Shown here piece after piece: positions 25,501-40,500 of a stretch of DNA of 64,000 nt (position 1 is the first letter of the stretch; the number at the start of each line of letters is the position of its first letter). The notes under the pieces are model-generated. The model made no database searches. It was given only the letters and a program-made list of their open reading frames with translations, and had not been told where the DNA came from. The translations under genes and the position numbers were made by a program. Origin of the DNA: Epiperipatus broadwayi (Eukaryota; Onychophora; Udeonychophora; Euonychophora; Peripatidae); contig JAQFVV010000055.1 of the NCBI GenBank assembly GCA_028023455.1, positions 6,166,030 to 6,230,029 of the forward strand. Reading direction: 5' to 3'.

Positions 25501-28500
25501 CTTTGGAAAAAATGGTTAATGAAGTTAGATAACATAAAAAAAACCTATTTACAGCTTGTATACTAAAAACAAATGCTGAAAAAGAGACATTTCAGTATCT
25601 CAATATGAGGCAAATAGCAAAGAGGTAAACAAGATAATCAAAAAAATGGTAGAAAGTTCAACGTAAAGATAGAAAAATATTATAAAGCTAGAGTACGATG
25701 AAAAAATCTTAATTGCAGAAGACAGTCAAGCAGAATAATAAAAGACGATTAAGAACAAATACTCTTTAAAAAATGAAAATTTAATCAAACTATGATTAAA
25801 AAAACCACTAAACATCACATGATCACCATTCTTTATGCTTACACAGAGGTTAAACTCTTCACACAGTAGCGCCACTCAGTGCAAGCCAGAGTAATCAACG
25901 GATGCAAGGTTTGTGCATAAAATCCCTATCTGCTGCCTATTCACCTCCATGGCATTAGATAGAAATTTTATGCACAAATCTTCTTGCATCCATAGATTAC
26001 TCTGGCTTGCACTGAGTGGCGCTACTATATGGAGAGTTTAGCCATTATGATTAAAAAATTAGTAAATATGCTTATTAATACAACCAGCACCTTATAATTA
26101 GGAACACGATATTTCATTGGAAGATGGAATATTTTGTGAAATAATCAGACAAAATAACAAATTTACAGGCTGTGTTAGTGCATAGAAAGAAGTATGATAT
26201 TTAGACCATTATTGGCGATAATCTACAAAATGAGAGGGTTGGCAGAATAGAAAATTAGAGATCCATCACACTAATTAGCATTTTTAACAAATTCTTAATG
26301 AACAACTTTTAGGCCCAGAGAATATTTGGCTAGGTAAACAAATCGGATTGAGAAAAGATAAGAGTATTACACAATATCTATCTCATTATAAGAAATCAGA
26401 AGAAAGAATCTATTTTATTGCTTTTCAAAAAACCACCGGTAGCATTAGTAAAAAGTTGATATAGGCAGTATTTGAATCATATAGAATAGATAATAAACTA
26501 ATTAAGCACTTAAAAAATATCTACGATAACTCAAAAATAGCCATGAGAATGTGTTAGAAATTGAAGAATGTGTAAGACAAAGAGACATAATATTAACAAG
26601 CACTTCCATCAAAACCTGAAAAGAGTAATGAATAAAGTCAACAAAAAGTGTAATGGCATATCAATGCATTGCGAATGAAAATACGTAATGTAAGATTTGC
26701 ATTTAACATGATAATTATTGAACATGAAGAAATATATCAAAATCGATTTTACAGTACAAACAAGTAAAAAGATAAAGATTATACATAAACATGGCCGAAA
26801 CAAAAAAAATAATAGTGTTTGGAAAAGAAAAATCAAAATTTCTAGATGTAAACTGGACAGTATAAAAAAATTACACATTGTCAATACGCATCAGAAATTA
26901 TTCCGAGCTTATCGCTATACTTAAATATAAAACTGATAGCAGCGAGAAATGTATTTCACCAATAATAATCAAATGGTTTATTGTTCATGAATTTATAAGT
27001 TAAACAAGACAAAACTCTCCATACAGTAGTGCTACCCTGTGCCAACCAGAGTAATCAATGGATGCCAGAAAGCTTGTGCATAAAATCCCTATCTAATGCC
27101 TACTCATCCAATATCCCCAAACTAGTTTCTGGCTTGTGGCCTTCATCAGTGAGGAGCTTTGGATCTGAGAGCACTGCACCTAGATCTTAGGATCTAATGC
27201 ATCCAGAAACTAGTTTGGGGATATTGGATGAGTAGGCATTAGATAGGGATTTTATGCACAAGCCACTGTATGGAGAGTTTTGCCTTGTTTAATAACAATT
27301 ATGTGATAGTATAAGAGATGTTGATCATGTGATGTTTAGTAATTTATAAGTTGTTGACCACTAAAGTGATAGCTAGACCATGATTCATGATGCTCTAGCT
27401 CCTGAATCTGCCATAGACCACTGCATCAAACTATGCAGGGCATAAATAATTGAATGATTTATTGCTTGGTAGTTCCTAAGAAGGTAGAGCATTGAGAGAC
27501 AGAGATGGTTCACAATCCATGAATCATGAGCTCCTGTATTTGCCATTGACTACTACATTAAAAACGCAGGGCATAAATAATCAAATATTTATAGCTAGGA
27601 AATTAATAACAAGTTGGGTATTGAAAATAGAAAAGCCAAGCTGCAACCCATGAATATTGAGCTTCAAACTCTTGTCAATCTTGCACCAAACTTTATACAG
27701 GCTTAAAAAAAAGGTATGTGTCGACCAGAAATTGAACCGGGACCAATTGTTTGGAAGGCAGCTATGCTAAGCATTATTCTACCTAAGCAATCAGATAGCA
27801 GCAATAAAATGAGTTCATTTAATGCAATAATTTCTAATATAATAAAAAGTGATTTAAGAATCATTTAGTATATCTGAAAGATGATTTGTTACAATTAGAA
27901 AAAGTACAATACTCATAAAATAAATTAATATAAAACAGCAATAGTAGGTAGCATTTGACGAGCTAAATGGCTCAAACTAAGGAGATCTCACGAACTATTG
28001 GCAGTCCCCCCCCCCCCACCACAACACTACCTGCAAATGTGATTGATAATGTAAGAATAAGATGTTAACTATAGATATGATTTTATATACACACTGTTAT
28101 CTTTTACATAGATGTCCAATTTTTAGTGTCTTGAGTATAACTTTAATAACTGTTTTTTATGTTACTTTTTACGTTGAATGCAATGTTTTCGATTGTCGAA
28201 GATGTAAATGTGCTGTTTTTCATATTCAGTTCTTAGTTTGTGTATTCTAATTTTACAACAATTATAAATACATTTTTTTTTTTCAAATAAATAAATCTAC
28301 TTACAGCAGTACAGCCATGATTAGAACATCTCATGCCTATTTTAACAGTATTATCTATGGGAAAGAAAAAAACGTATATATATATATATATATTAATTAT
28401 ATTTAGGTAATGATTTTCTATAAATAAAATCATATTCTAATTTTACTATTTACTATATTTTTATTTTAAATACATCAACAACTAAAGCAATACATGATTT

Positions 28501-31500
28501 CTGACACAATGAATTGAGCTAATAATTATTTAAATACATTTTTTGTTTCTCAAATGTAAATGTCATTTTCACGGCAACAAGAAATACCACTGCATCAAGT
28601 ACACGCATAATTCACTTTCTGCAAGATGATGCGCCAGCGCAAATATCATAAGCATGGCTAGATTATGTTTTGCTATGATGGATTACTAGGTGCAAAAATG
28701 ATACGACATCACCAAGCTCACAAATCAGAATATTTCAGTTATGTAAGTCAGAGCCAAAAAATATGGGATCTGGATACAATGGAAGATATTACCAAAACAG
28801 AATTTATCAAACTTCCAATGAGATATAATAACCAGCACAAAATGATCCATGACATTTGTAAAATTGATTTAATTTTTAAAAAAATTATTAAAGCCACTAA
28901 TGACAAATGTATGAGTAAATTAAATCTAAAATATTTAAAATACATTAAAAACACATAAACCTTTAAAATAGTTTAGCTTGGGGGAAAAAAATAAAACCAG
29001 AGTTAAAGTAACTTGAATTCTTTTTATTCCACTAAACAAGTTTTTAACTGAAAAGTAAATTAAATGTATATTGACAACGAACTAAAACAAAAATTTGACT
29101 GTTTCCAAAATGTTACTTACTTTTATATTAGTTTGCATAAAATTTCCGTGGTGGGGAAAAAAGAGCAGACATGCACATGCATATATATAATATTTAAATA
29201 CAAGTATATTGTCTATACTGAACTTAATATAATCAAATCTAAAACCATTATGAGGATAATTTGTAAGATAGGTCCTTAAAAAATCATTTAAATGAACTTG
29301 CAGATAATGTCCACTACTATCTGATCTGTTTGTTATGTAGAAGTAAATCAAAAAAAAAAAAAAGCTTAAAATTTTGCATTAGTGGCTTCTCAAATATGTA
29401 TCGCTGATAAAATCAACCTATTTAGAAAATAATCAAATTCGAAAACATTACTAAGATAATTTTCTACGCAGATCCTGCAAATAACGCCCATCTTTATCTA
29501 ATCTCCTATTTGTTAAGTAGCAGTAAATCAAGCATTGATATTTGAAAAAGCTAAAATTTTATATTAGTAGCTTCTCAAATATGTAACGTTGATAATACAA
29601 AACCATTTAGGAAATAATCAAATCTGAAAATGTTACTAAGATAATTTGAAAGCCAGATTCCCCAAAAATCATGTAAATGGTAAATGGACTTGCAATATTC
29701 TTGTTATATAGCAATAAAGAGGTTTATATTATCAAAGTTACGTATTTGAGAAGCCGTAAAATTATTTACGAGCTTATTAAAATCGTTAGAATATTTATGT
29801 GAATTTCGACGAAGTCTAGTATTATATTTGTTTATCCATCTTGGCTATTTAATGTTTCAGTCTGAAAACAAGCCATTACTTATTTAATCGTGAATTTTCA
29901 TCACTACTGCCTTTTTGTCCAGATTGTTAGTAAAACTTCATCATGAGAAACAAGAATCTTGACCTTAAGAATTTGTTAAAGTTAAGCCATGAACTGAAAT
30001 GGACAAGTAAGTCTCATCTTGATATACTAAACTGAATAAACTTTAGACATATTGTTAAAAAAACATGTCTTATTTTACTTTATCCGCAGTACAAGAGTTT
30101 ATGATAAAATGCAATGCATAAATTTAGAAAAAAAAAACATTACTACTGCTTGCTTCATGTAAGATCTTTCATAGAGTAGAAATTTATTTGTTTCTTGATT
30201 CCGTCATTATTGTGCTTTCTGTCTGCGATATTAGCCTGTAACTTTTAACTGGAACAGATGTGGGGTAATTTATTAATTGTTCATACAAATTAAACTTACG
30301 AACAGTAAATTTGAATGAGCAATTGTACTATTCATTGTTGATTTTTCTTGAATATGTGGTAAGACAAATTTTCTGCTTTTTTACGAGGGGTGATCCAAAT
30401 ATAACTGGAATTGTTCTCTAGTATGTGTACCTGTTATTATACATGTTTCTGCTGTTACATAATATCTCTTACATCATTCTGCCAAATTACATTACTGTGT
30501 AAAATCATGGTACCACATAGGACATTTTTTGTAAAGTACATTTCGCGTATTTGACAATTTTTGTAATGGCTGAAAAGTTGGAATAATGTGAAATTCTGTT
30601 GTTTTTTTTATAGGGAAAATGGCAAGGAAAAGTTATAATGCTTGTAAGAGATTACAAGAAAGCTGTTTTGGGGAAAACAAATTTACAAATGATTTAATGA
30701 AATTGTCAAATTCACTAGGTCCCAAAAAAGCATGGTGAGTGAAGTCCAGTGTGAAGTAATGCTGATATTTTTTTTATTGACCCAAATAGTGTTTTTCTCT
30801 CAAAATTAGTTCTTAATAATTAGATGTTTTATCTACCAGTTCTGAAATATTTGTGTAATGCAGTAAAATGTAAAAGTCCCATTTTGTGGCAAAGGGAGGA
30901 GTGCAAGCCTCACCATGACAATTCCTCTGCAAGAAATCTTGAGTGTGAAACAATTTTTAATTAAATTTAACAATCCAGATTATCTATCAGTCATATTCGT
31001 TCAATCTCTAACCATATGATTTCTTTTTATTTCTCATGAATGAAAAAATGCCTTGATTTTTTTTTTTCTGACTTAGTAAGTGGTAAAAAAAAACAAAAAC
31101 AATGTAGACGTTAAAAGACTTCACTTTGTAAGTGTTTCTCGACTACTGCGAAAAGTGAAAAACATGATTAGACTGGTGTATTGTATAAATGGACAGTATT
31201 TTGAAGGAGATTAAATTTATAACATTTAAAGATAAATTAACACTTATTTTATTATAGAAGTCCATGTATTTTTGGGTTTGCCATCTCCCCCCTCATACTT
31301 TAGCCATTTCCACACCTATTATATCATTTAATTTTAGTTTAGAAATCAGGGTTCTAATCCACAGTAACTACTCTGTCATTTCGTAAAATCATCAGTAAAG
31401 GATACCCTTGCAAATAATAATCAATAATGTTTTCACTAATTTTTCTCCTTCAATATTATCAGATACCAACTAACATATTTTTTCAGCAGTTCTCTTCATC

Positions 31501-34500
31501 CTCTCTTGCAAGTTTGGGTAATAAAAAAAAAACACCAGAGGGTAGTGCTAACGTAGTCCCATCTCAATTGGTACCAATGCAATTTATGCATAGAGCAGTC
31601 TTTAACTGAGGTCACGAAAATATATACAAGCAGGTTGGCTTGCATTCAAAACTTTAAGGTTTTTGAAATTTCAGGCTATTAACTTTGTAATATAATAAAC
31701 TTAAATAGCTGTTAAATGAATTAATTCTTGCTTTGAATCATAAATTCTCATTGATGAAGGCTGGAACGTTTGTGCATATAAAACATATACGTAAATAAGG
31801 ATCTTTAATTTTTATAAATACGTACAGATTACTTCACTTGTAAAACATTTCCCTTCTTAAAATTACTCTAGAAAATCTACCAAGAGAAAGCTGCAATAGC
31901 AAATTTAATTGAATAAAATTTGTATGCAAATTAAAGGCATTTACATAATACAAATAAGCAGAAAAAAAAAAAAATATATATCCCCAGTCAAAATAGAGGT
32001 GGGAAAAAAATATTAGTTACTAGATAAAAATACTTGCCGAAGAAAAGAAAATTAACCAAGATTGATCAAACTGCATGTGAGAAGAAATAGCAAAAATATG
32101 GTTAATGGTATAAATAAATGGATAAATTGTGTGTGGCAAGAAAATACTCAAATGCTAACTTTAAAGAATCTGTTTGTATACGGAAATAGTATTGTAACAT
32201 TTTCCATGTTTTGCTAGATCTGTTAGGCTTTCTTTTACTCACTGTAAATTTAATGAAAGTTAATCAAGCTATGAATACAGGAAATATAAATATTTCGTTC
32301 ATATTTCTATAAAACATAGCTATATTTCCTGATTAACTGGCCTACCAATTATTTCGACTTACGCTAATGACGGAATCAGCCTTTTATTTATTTTAATAAG
32401 GGTGCCAGGATTCATACAAGAATCCGCTAAAATCCATCGCATTGCTCATCGTAAATAAAAAAGAAAAAGGTTTTAAAAGAAAACTGGGTCATATTTTACC
32501 GTAACTATAGTTATTTTCTAGATAGTATTATTCCTGGAGCTTAGTCAAAGAATATTGGCAAAGGTAAATTATACTTCCAAATCTTAATAAACTAATAATA
32601 AATTTAATAATAATCATCAATAACGTACAATGAAAAGTTGATATTAGAAATAAATATTTTACTCTAATAAATTAAAATGTTTAAAGATAAATTACTAATT
32701 AATTGGAAAGCTCACATACTAATTCAGATATAATTCAATTAATTAAATAGTTAAAAAATTAAAGTTCTTAGGTAAACAAATTTCTTCTAGAAAGTTCTTT
32801 AAAATGGAAGTCTCTTGAATGATAAAATTAATGTCTCTATCGGGATTATTTTAAGCTTATTTTTAAGAATCGTTTGCAAACTTTCATTTTGTCACAATCA
32901 GGAATAGTTAATTTTAACTTACCAGTAAGCTTAGTGAGTTCACGAAGATTGTAGATTACTATGCAGTTTTTTTTTTGTGGAAGAATGAGCTCGGCCATCG
33001 GTTATAAGTTGATCTTGGTCTATCCTACTGGTTGGTCACGAAAGCTTTTCTGGTGTCTGTTTTCAGGAATGATATCAGCAAACACCTCTGTTCACTCCAA
33101 CATGCAGAATTATTTCAGCGTAGAGTGGTCCTGGATATATCTTTGTTATCCAGGACCAACCAAAGGAAAAACAGACAAGACAAGATGTTGATCAAACCGG
33201 TCTCTTCCTTTTTATAATCGAGGTCCAGTTTTCAAACTTCTGCACATACCTTTTGTTTTTGCCGAAAATGCACGTTGATAATTCTGTGCATTATTTTATA
33301 TTTTTCAGTTACAAAGTCTTCATTTTTTTAGCAAAATTCTGCCATCTTTAATTAGCTAAAAAGATTTTTCTTTTAGCTTATCTGGATTAGTAATTTGTGT
33401 GTCTTTTGTTCTTTCCAATTTTTACTTTTATTTTTAATTAGATAAAAAAAAATATGGATGAAAAATTTAACACTTTCATTGTATGTCTTAAAACAATTAA
33501 TTATACAAACCAAAAAAATTTAATTGCGTCTTTTTAACAAGACCTTTTTAACAAAATCGCTAAATTTACTTTTTTTTTCTTAGCGAATGCCAATATATTT
33601 GTACCATATATAAAAAAATCGGTACAGTACATTATCAGTTAAAGACATTTAAATTGCTGAATGATAGTTGTTTCTAAAGGACTATCTGCATCTGCTAATA
33701 TGCTTATGTGTATGTGCAAGAGAACAAACATAAAATTAATTAACTCCTTATATGAATAATATCTATTTCCACTTGACAGTAAATTATAGCTTATTTGAAT
33801 TTATGGATTATTACATTATTAATATTGTTATATATAGATCTCAGTGTAAGTTGTTACTTATTTTATTGCTGCCTGACTGGTATTAGATACCCTCAGGATA
33901 TAGCTAAGACAAAAGCCAGAAACTGGTTTGAGATTATATATATAATATCACAGCTATCTAGTACCCACAGCGATTACTCAAGCTTGCAATAGATGATTCT
34001 GGGCTACATTAAGCAGAACTGATCTTAAAAATAGATGTTATGAATAAGCAGGAAAAATTATGTCATGTTTTGTTAATATATTATTTGATAAACTAGTCTA
34101 TATTACTCCAAGTTTTTAGTCGTTCATGTTCTTTTCACATTTATTCTACATTTTACTTTTCTTAACTAGAAAAATTCTTATCGCAATGTTACCTCATTTT
34201 ACTTTAATAGTAACGTAGGAGTATAAATTTTACAATAACAAAAAGTTAATTTATAAATTTAAAAATCTGCGTATTAAAAAAAAAACAACCTATTTATGTA
34301 TATATATTTTTTAAATAAATTTTCTGCGTAAACTACTTTTTATATCCTATTAGCTTTACCTTCACTATTGTCTTGACTTATTACCATTTCTTCTAATTTC
34401 ATTATAGCTAATTTAAGTGAATCGGCTACAGTTACAGGAAGCTTTACCAAAGGCTCGGAATCGCTAGGCCTTTCTTGAATTTGTGTAGATAATTTCTGTG

Positions 34501-37500
34501 GAGGTGCATATGTAATCACCTAAAATTAACAATACGATTAATAAGCAAACAAAATTGAAGAGCACAAATTAACAAATAATATTTATATATATTACCTCAT
34601 CTTTCGTAAGAGGATCTGGTTTAGATTTTTCAGGTTCTGGCGGCTTGACATTGCTATGAAAAGATTTTGTGCAACCCTGAAAAAGTTATTTATATTGTAA
34701 TAGTACAGACGGCAGGGTGATCAAGAAGTAATATTGGAAAAACATCTTCAACTCAAAATAAATAAAATGAATATGAGCAGAGAGCTTTCAAAGTTGTAAA
34801 TAAATAATAAACAGGTTATAAACCTAACAATTTATATTATATACATTACCGGCATTAATCATTAATTGAATAAAAGAATCCTTTGTGACTGGAATTAAGA
34901 GATCCTCTATAAAATTTAGGCTAATCATCTAGCCAATGCCAAACTTATGGCATAATATAAAAGCAATTACGTGCATGCACATATTTAAGTGCTAAAGTTA
35001 TAATATAATACACATAAGAAAATGCTGAGATCAAGATATCGTGCCGATCATCATCAATGCTCTTAGCCACGTGCCCTTTGAGCATATGGGCCATCAATAA
35101 AATAGTAATTATCATAAAGTCGGTGGACTTTAAAGGTGATCTGTACTTTTGAGCCATGCAAATCATTCTACAGAGAATAATCTGGATGTCCAAACACAAG
35201 CATACTGTGAACAATGTTACTGCTCACAACTAACTAGGGATGCAAGGATCTCAGGGACTATGACTGTGAACAAGAGGAAATACAAATATATATAATATTC
35301 AAATCTATTTTACGATTAAATAACTTTACTGAAATAACTTAAAACAATGATAAATTTATTAATTAGAAATAATAACAATAAGAATGAAATTAAAGATTTG
35401 TTAAGTATTTTATAATATAATCATTAAAAGCCAGTCAACACTTAGACCAGGGGTCCCCAACCTTTTTGCACTTAAGAGCACATTCTATAATACCGGTCAG
35501 GTGGCGGGCACCATTTATTTTTTCAATGTAAATTTATAGTTGGATATTGTTAATAATACACATAATGTACAAAAAAAATATTTATTTCGAAAATAAAATT
35601 TTAACTTATAATTAACGTTTATATTTTTACGCTGTAAAAGTATAGTATGCCCTACAATTTGATTACAATATAATACAATAATTTATAAGAAATTTTAAAA
35701 ATTAAATTTATTTATATCAGATAAATAATTTTTTATCGTGTTCGGATAGCAGCGGGCACACAAAATAATCTGCGGGCGCCATAGTGCCCGCGGGCATAGG
35801 GTTGGGGACCCCTGACTTAGACAATCCCAGTATCAATAACAATCAACAATTTCAAACTGTTGTCAAAACAATTCCACCTTTGTTGTTAAAAGGGGGTTGC
35901 CTTGACAACCGTTTGAAATAGTTGATTGTTAGTGATATTGTCTAAGTGTTAACTGGCTTTTAATGATTACTTACAAACCCATTTAGCCTTAAGCACTATT
36001 ACATTTATAATATAAATGCATAATTCTGATTTTGATTTACAAATATTTGAAAATATTTCCATAGATTGAAAACATTACATTACAATTTACAGATTTACCA
36101 ACATAAGCTTACAGGACACAGCATACCCTTGTGCTCCTGTTATAAACTAATAAAGATCATTCTATTTTAGCAAGATATACAGAATGACTGACATATGCAT
36201 ATACTGGTGTTTATATTCTAACATTTCATTTGTCAATAAGAAATTTATTAAATCCTAATATCAATATTATTATATTTTCAAAACACCCACACCCACACAC
36301 ATATTCTAATATAAAATATTTGGCATTAAAAATATTACTCTTAAATGTAAATAAAAGTTTTAAAACTCTTCGGCTTTTGTTTGCCCATTTTCAATCTTTA
36401 ATTAAGACAGATTTCTGAATTTATTTATCTAATTCCAAATCAAAATCCTTTTATGAATAATAACTTAAAGAAATTCTTCTGTGATAAACTACTTTTATTT
36501 TCTTCCAATATTTTCTTTTTAATTGGATAATTTAGTCAACAGTTGTCTACTTTTAAAACGTATAAGTTAAAAACTTAACTTTAACTGTAAAGTTAAATGT
36601 TTGAAATAATAGGCCATTTTCAATATATATGTATTATATTTATCAGCTAATATCTGTTCATGAAATAGAACTCCTGTATGTACAGTATATATACAACTGG
36701 CATTAATTTCGTTTGGGTTTCCCATATGTATATGAATCTGCATATATGAATAAAATACAGCACTGGCGCCTCTTAATACGCTGTTTTCTTAAACCTTGTC
36801 CATGATAGGTGACTGGCTTCTTATTCTCGTGTCTGTGATATAAATAGCAACAACAATGCAGGCTATCCTCAATGCCGTTCAGTTTTACAACTATGGCCAA
36901 AGTCTTTACATTAAAGAAATAATATAAAACAGTTCTATGTATAAATACAAACAAAACTTAATATCATTATGAAATATAATTTTAACATAGAGCAATACTT
37001 TTCATAATTGATTTTCAAAATATATATCTAGAGAGAGGCAGGGGGGAGGGGACAGAAGAGTACTTTATAATTCATTAGAGAATTTTTATAGTTCAGAATA
37101 AATATAAATACCTTTACATCTTCGGGACCACAAATATATAACTCTATGGTTGTTTTATTAACAAAATTTTTCCACAAAATACTTTATTCTTTTCAATTTT
37201 GAGTAGGGATTCAAGCTTCAGGTTTCATAAGATTAAATTAGTCATTTTCTGGAAGTCATAATTATCCATAGTAACCATTGGTGGAAATTTGGTTTTAGCA
37301 CTTCAATTTACAGGTCACTACCATTTAGAATCTGCTCCATGGTTCTATATAGAAAATTCTGGGAAATCAAACTTTTGTTCTACTCTTCCGTGAAGAACAG
37401 GTTGTTAGAATTTGCAAAGATAACAACCTGTACACTTCCTTCATAAGCTAAAATTTCACGGATTCTTTGCTTATTTAAAACATTTTATATGCTTTTACCA

Positions 37501-40500
37501 AGCTCTCTCTTTATTTGGAATTTTATTATCTTTGGGGATTAATAATTTGCATTTTTACTAAATAGTACAAATAAGTAGAAAATCTTTTAATTAATCAATC
37601 CAAAATCATAAAAGAATTCTCTCCAGCTAATCTATATTAATATATAAATGCGAAAGTTTATTTATTTAAGACTTTATAACTTAACAAATTCTGCATTAAT
37701 CTATATAAATCTTGGATGATTTTCTTCCTTTTACAACTTTAGATAAATTAATAAATGTTAAAAAGAAAGGAGGAATTGGAAAATATAAAAAGCATTCATA
37801 TTGGGAATTGCTTAGATTGAAAAAGAGATAATAAAAATGTTTCACATGTAGAAACAATAAAAAATAAATTGAAATGAGCAAACAGTTTAAACTTCAGGGC
37901 TAATTGTTCTAAAGTGCAAAATATAAAATGCGCTAACACACACAAGCACACAAAGCTGAAGACAAAATAAAGAAATTATATATATATATATTTTATTTTA
38001 ATACATATATTTAATTTAATGGCTAAGTGCTTTCAAGGGTCAGAACCCTCATATTCATAATCATTTGTAAATAGATAAGAAATTGATTAGGAGCGATGTA
38101 AATTTATGCAAATGCGATAGTTATGTATTCCATTTCCTGGATATTTTGTAGCAAGAGTCTTTTCTATTTATGGCGTCGCTATCTCTAGCGATAAAGTAAG
38201 CCTCTTTTATCTTTCTTTTGGGATTGTGTCGCTTTCTGCAAACCACCACTGGATCTCTAGGTTGGCACTCGTACCGGCTGAAGTGCGGTGCTGTGCAATA
38301 TGAAATAATCTAAGCATTTAAAATAAAGATGTTGGAAAATGTGAGATCTTATAAAAAAGATCAGTTAAAAGAAGTTTTTCTTTTAGTTGAACACACACAT
38401 TACAATTACTGCCCTTGTCAATAATAATATTTGCTACTGAAGTTTATTAATCAAACCATACACAAACATGACAACGAACAAATAGTTAGCCACTTATGTC
38501 AATGCATAAAAAAAACTATCTCGTAAATTTACAGTATTATAGCTACAAACAGGGACATCATCTAATGACCTTGGAGATTAAACCAGTCTCATCTCCCTCC
38601 CCATATGTCAACATGATATTTATTAATTAAATTAGAAACACATGATTCTATTCAAGAGACAGATAGATGAATATATTTACTAAGAAACCACATAAATATA
38701 CATGTATTACAATGGTAAAAAAATCAAGTCAGATGTCACATGACCTAATTTAATAAAGAATTACAAATAGGATGCTAGGGACTGTTATCTCCCAAAACTT
38801 AATTACTATTTATAAATGAATATTATATGCAATAATTCAAATTAGATATGCATTATTCTCGTCAAAAGAATATTCTTGAGAAGAAAAAAAAATCCACACT
38901 TAAATATAACTTCTAAATAACATGCCAGGAATAAATTTCATGAAATTAATTATGTACAAATGATTATTGTTTATAATTAAGCAATTTTGTTACAAGTTTT
39001 TTTTGTTTTGACATGTCTTGGATATATATTTTTTATCAGAGTGTAAGCTTAATAATTAATAATGCTAATGAGTTTGTCACATAAAATATATATTTAAAAT
39101 AAAATATTAAAAGTTGATTATTCAGTAGTATAACATTTCTGCGATATTACTATTGCTAACACATGTATTATTTCATTTAAATAGTACATAAATATAGAAG
39201 CCATGGAAACAGCTACATATTGTGTTATATTATTTTATTCAATTAATGTAAGCTACAGCTAGTCTAGAATAAATTATAGGATTTAAAATTAATTAAAATA
39301 TTTTTTTCCCCTTTAATATAAAAATTGTTTATTTCTTAAAATTTTTTGCTCTAAACAATTTATTTTTAGTTTATTCCTTTTTAATACTAGTACTATAAAA
39401 GAATTCTTTTATCTAAATTTTTTTCTATATCAAAAACAAAAAAAAAAAATCTTAATTACATTAATTAACATTTTAATCATTTTAATAACAAAAATAAAAT
39501 ATATTTTATAATTTTGAATATGTTTTAACTTCTCTTAAAATATTTGTACAAATTATTTTTAATGCGCGCACACCCATCATCATTATCAACCATTATCAAT
39601 CCACTGCAGGATGAAATTCTCCCAAAGTTCAAACCATCTTCTCTGTTCTTTAGCTTCTCTTCTCCACATCACCCCTGCACACTTTTCTTATTTCATCCAT
39701 CCATCTCACATGTGATCTCTTTCTGGGTCTTTTACAATCTTGGAATCCAGTTTAAGATTTCAATTGTCCATCTATTATCATCTCTTCTAGCAATATGTCC
39801 AGCCCAATTCCACTTCAGTCTTTTAATTATTTCAATGAGGTCAATAACACCTGCTTGTGCTATTACCCATTTTTTTTGTGTTTTCAATCTCTTCTTGTTA
39901 CTCCTAACATGCAACTATCCATACTTCTTTGAGTGGTCTGAAGTCTCTGTATTGCTCTTCTATTAAGTGTCCAAGTCTCAAATCCATAAGTAAGAACTGG
40001 TAAAACACATTTATTAAAAACCTTTCTTTTCAAACACATACACATATTTCCTTTTAGTATCAAATTTCCACCAAAAGGATTCCAAGCAAGTTTAATTCTA
40101 TGATTAATTTCAACCTTTATGTATCCATCTGTATTAATAATCTGACCAAGATATTTGTAGCTGTTAACTTCTAACTAATCATAATCAATCTTCATTTTCA
40201 TATTTTGAGAAAATCCATTGAACATCACTTTAGCCTTTTTAACATTTATCTTTCTTATTTTCATCTGATAACTCCTGCAACAATTCCTGCAGTTCTAAAG
40301 CATTATTTGCAAAAACAACTACATCAACTGCAAAATCTAAATGACTTAAATAATCTCCATTTACTTTCACTCCTTTAGATTCCCATTTTAATCCACAAAA
40401 TACTTTTTTTTTTACAGCAGTGCACATACACACATAGTATAAATTGTTTTACCTTAATGCTCCACTAGTCAAAAGCACGCTTAGCTACCATCATCAAAAT

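Larger units (their letters stand above)
20966..28304. other. CHORDC1 intron (7.3 kb)
   Basis: Contains a short hammerhead-like foldback relic (21494-21521), RepA copies (24215-24648, 25810-26045, 27003-27348), an RTE-like reverse transcriptase relic (25560-26690), a 39-bp perfect duplication (25431-25508), a three-unit degenerate tandem repeat (27370-27702) and a tRNA-Gly-like pseudogene (27718-27790). I see nothing in 21700-24000 beyond AT-rich DNA and homopolymers. Confidence 0.7.
28355..34359. other. CHORDC1 intron (6.0 kb)
   Basis: Holds a three-unit tandem repeat (29225-29720), a mariner-like relic (30384-30800), a perfect hairpin (33126-33158) and a possible RepA relic (33880-34000). 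31000-32900 is AT-rich and unremarkable. Confidence 0.7.

Noticed and set aside
26609-26924. Overlapping ORFs on both strands (91 and 68 codons)
   Set aside because: Mutual shadows in low-complexity sequence downstream of the LINE relic.
36703-36954. 83-codon minus-strand ORF
   Set aside because: No recognisable motif, no splice context; left as unannotated intron sequence.
39544-39966. 140-codon plus-strand ORF as a gene
   Set aside because: It is the antisense of the RTE-like LINE relic, whose minus-strand text is recognisable.
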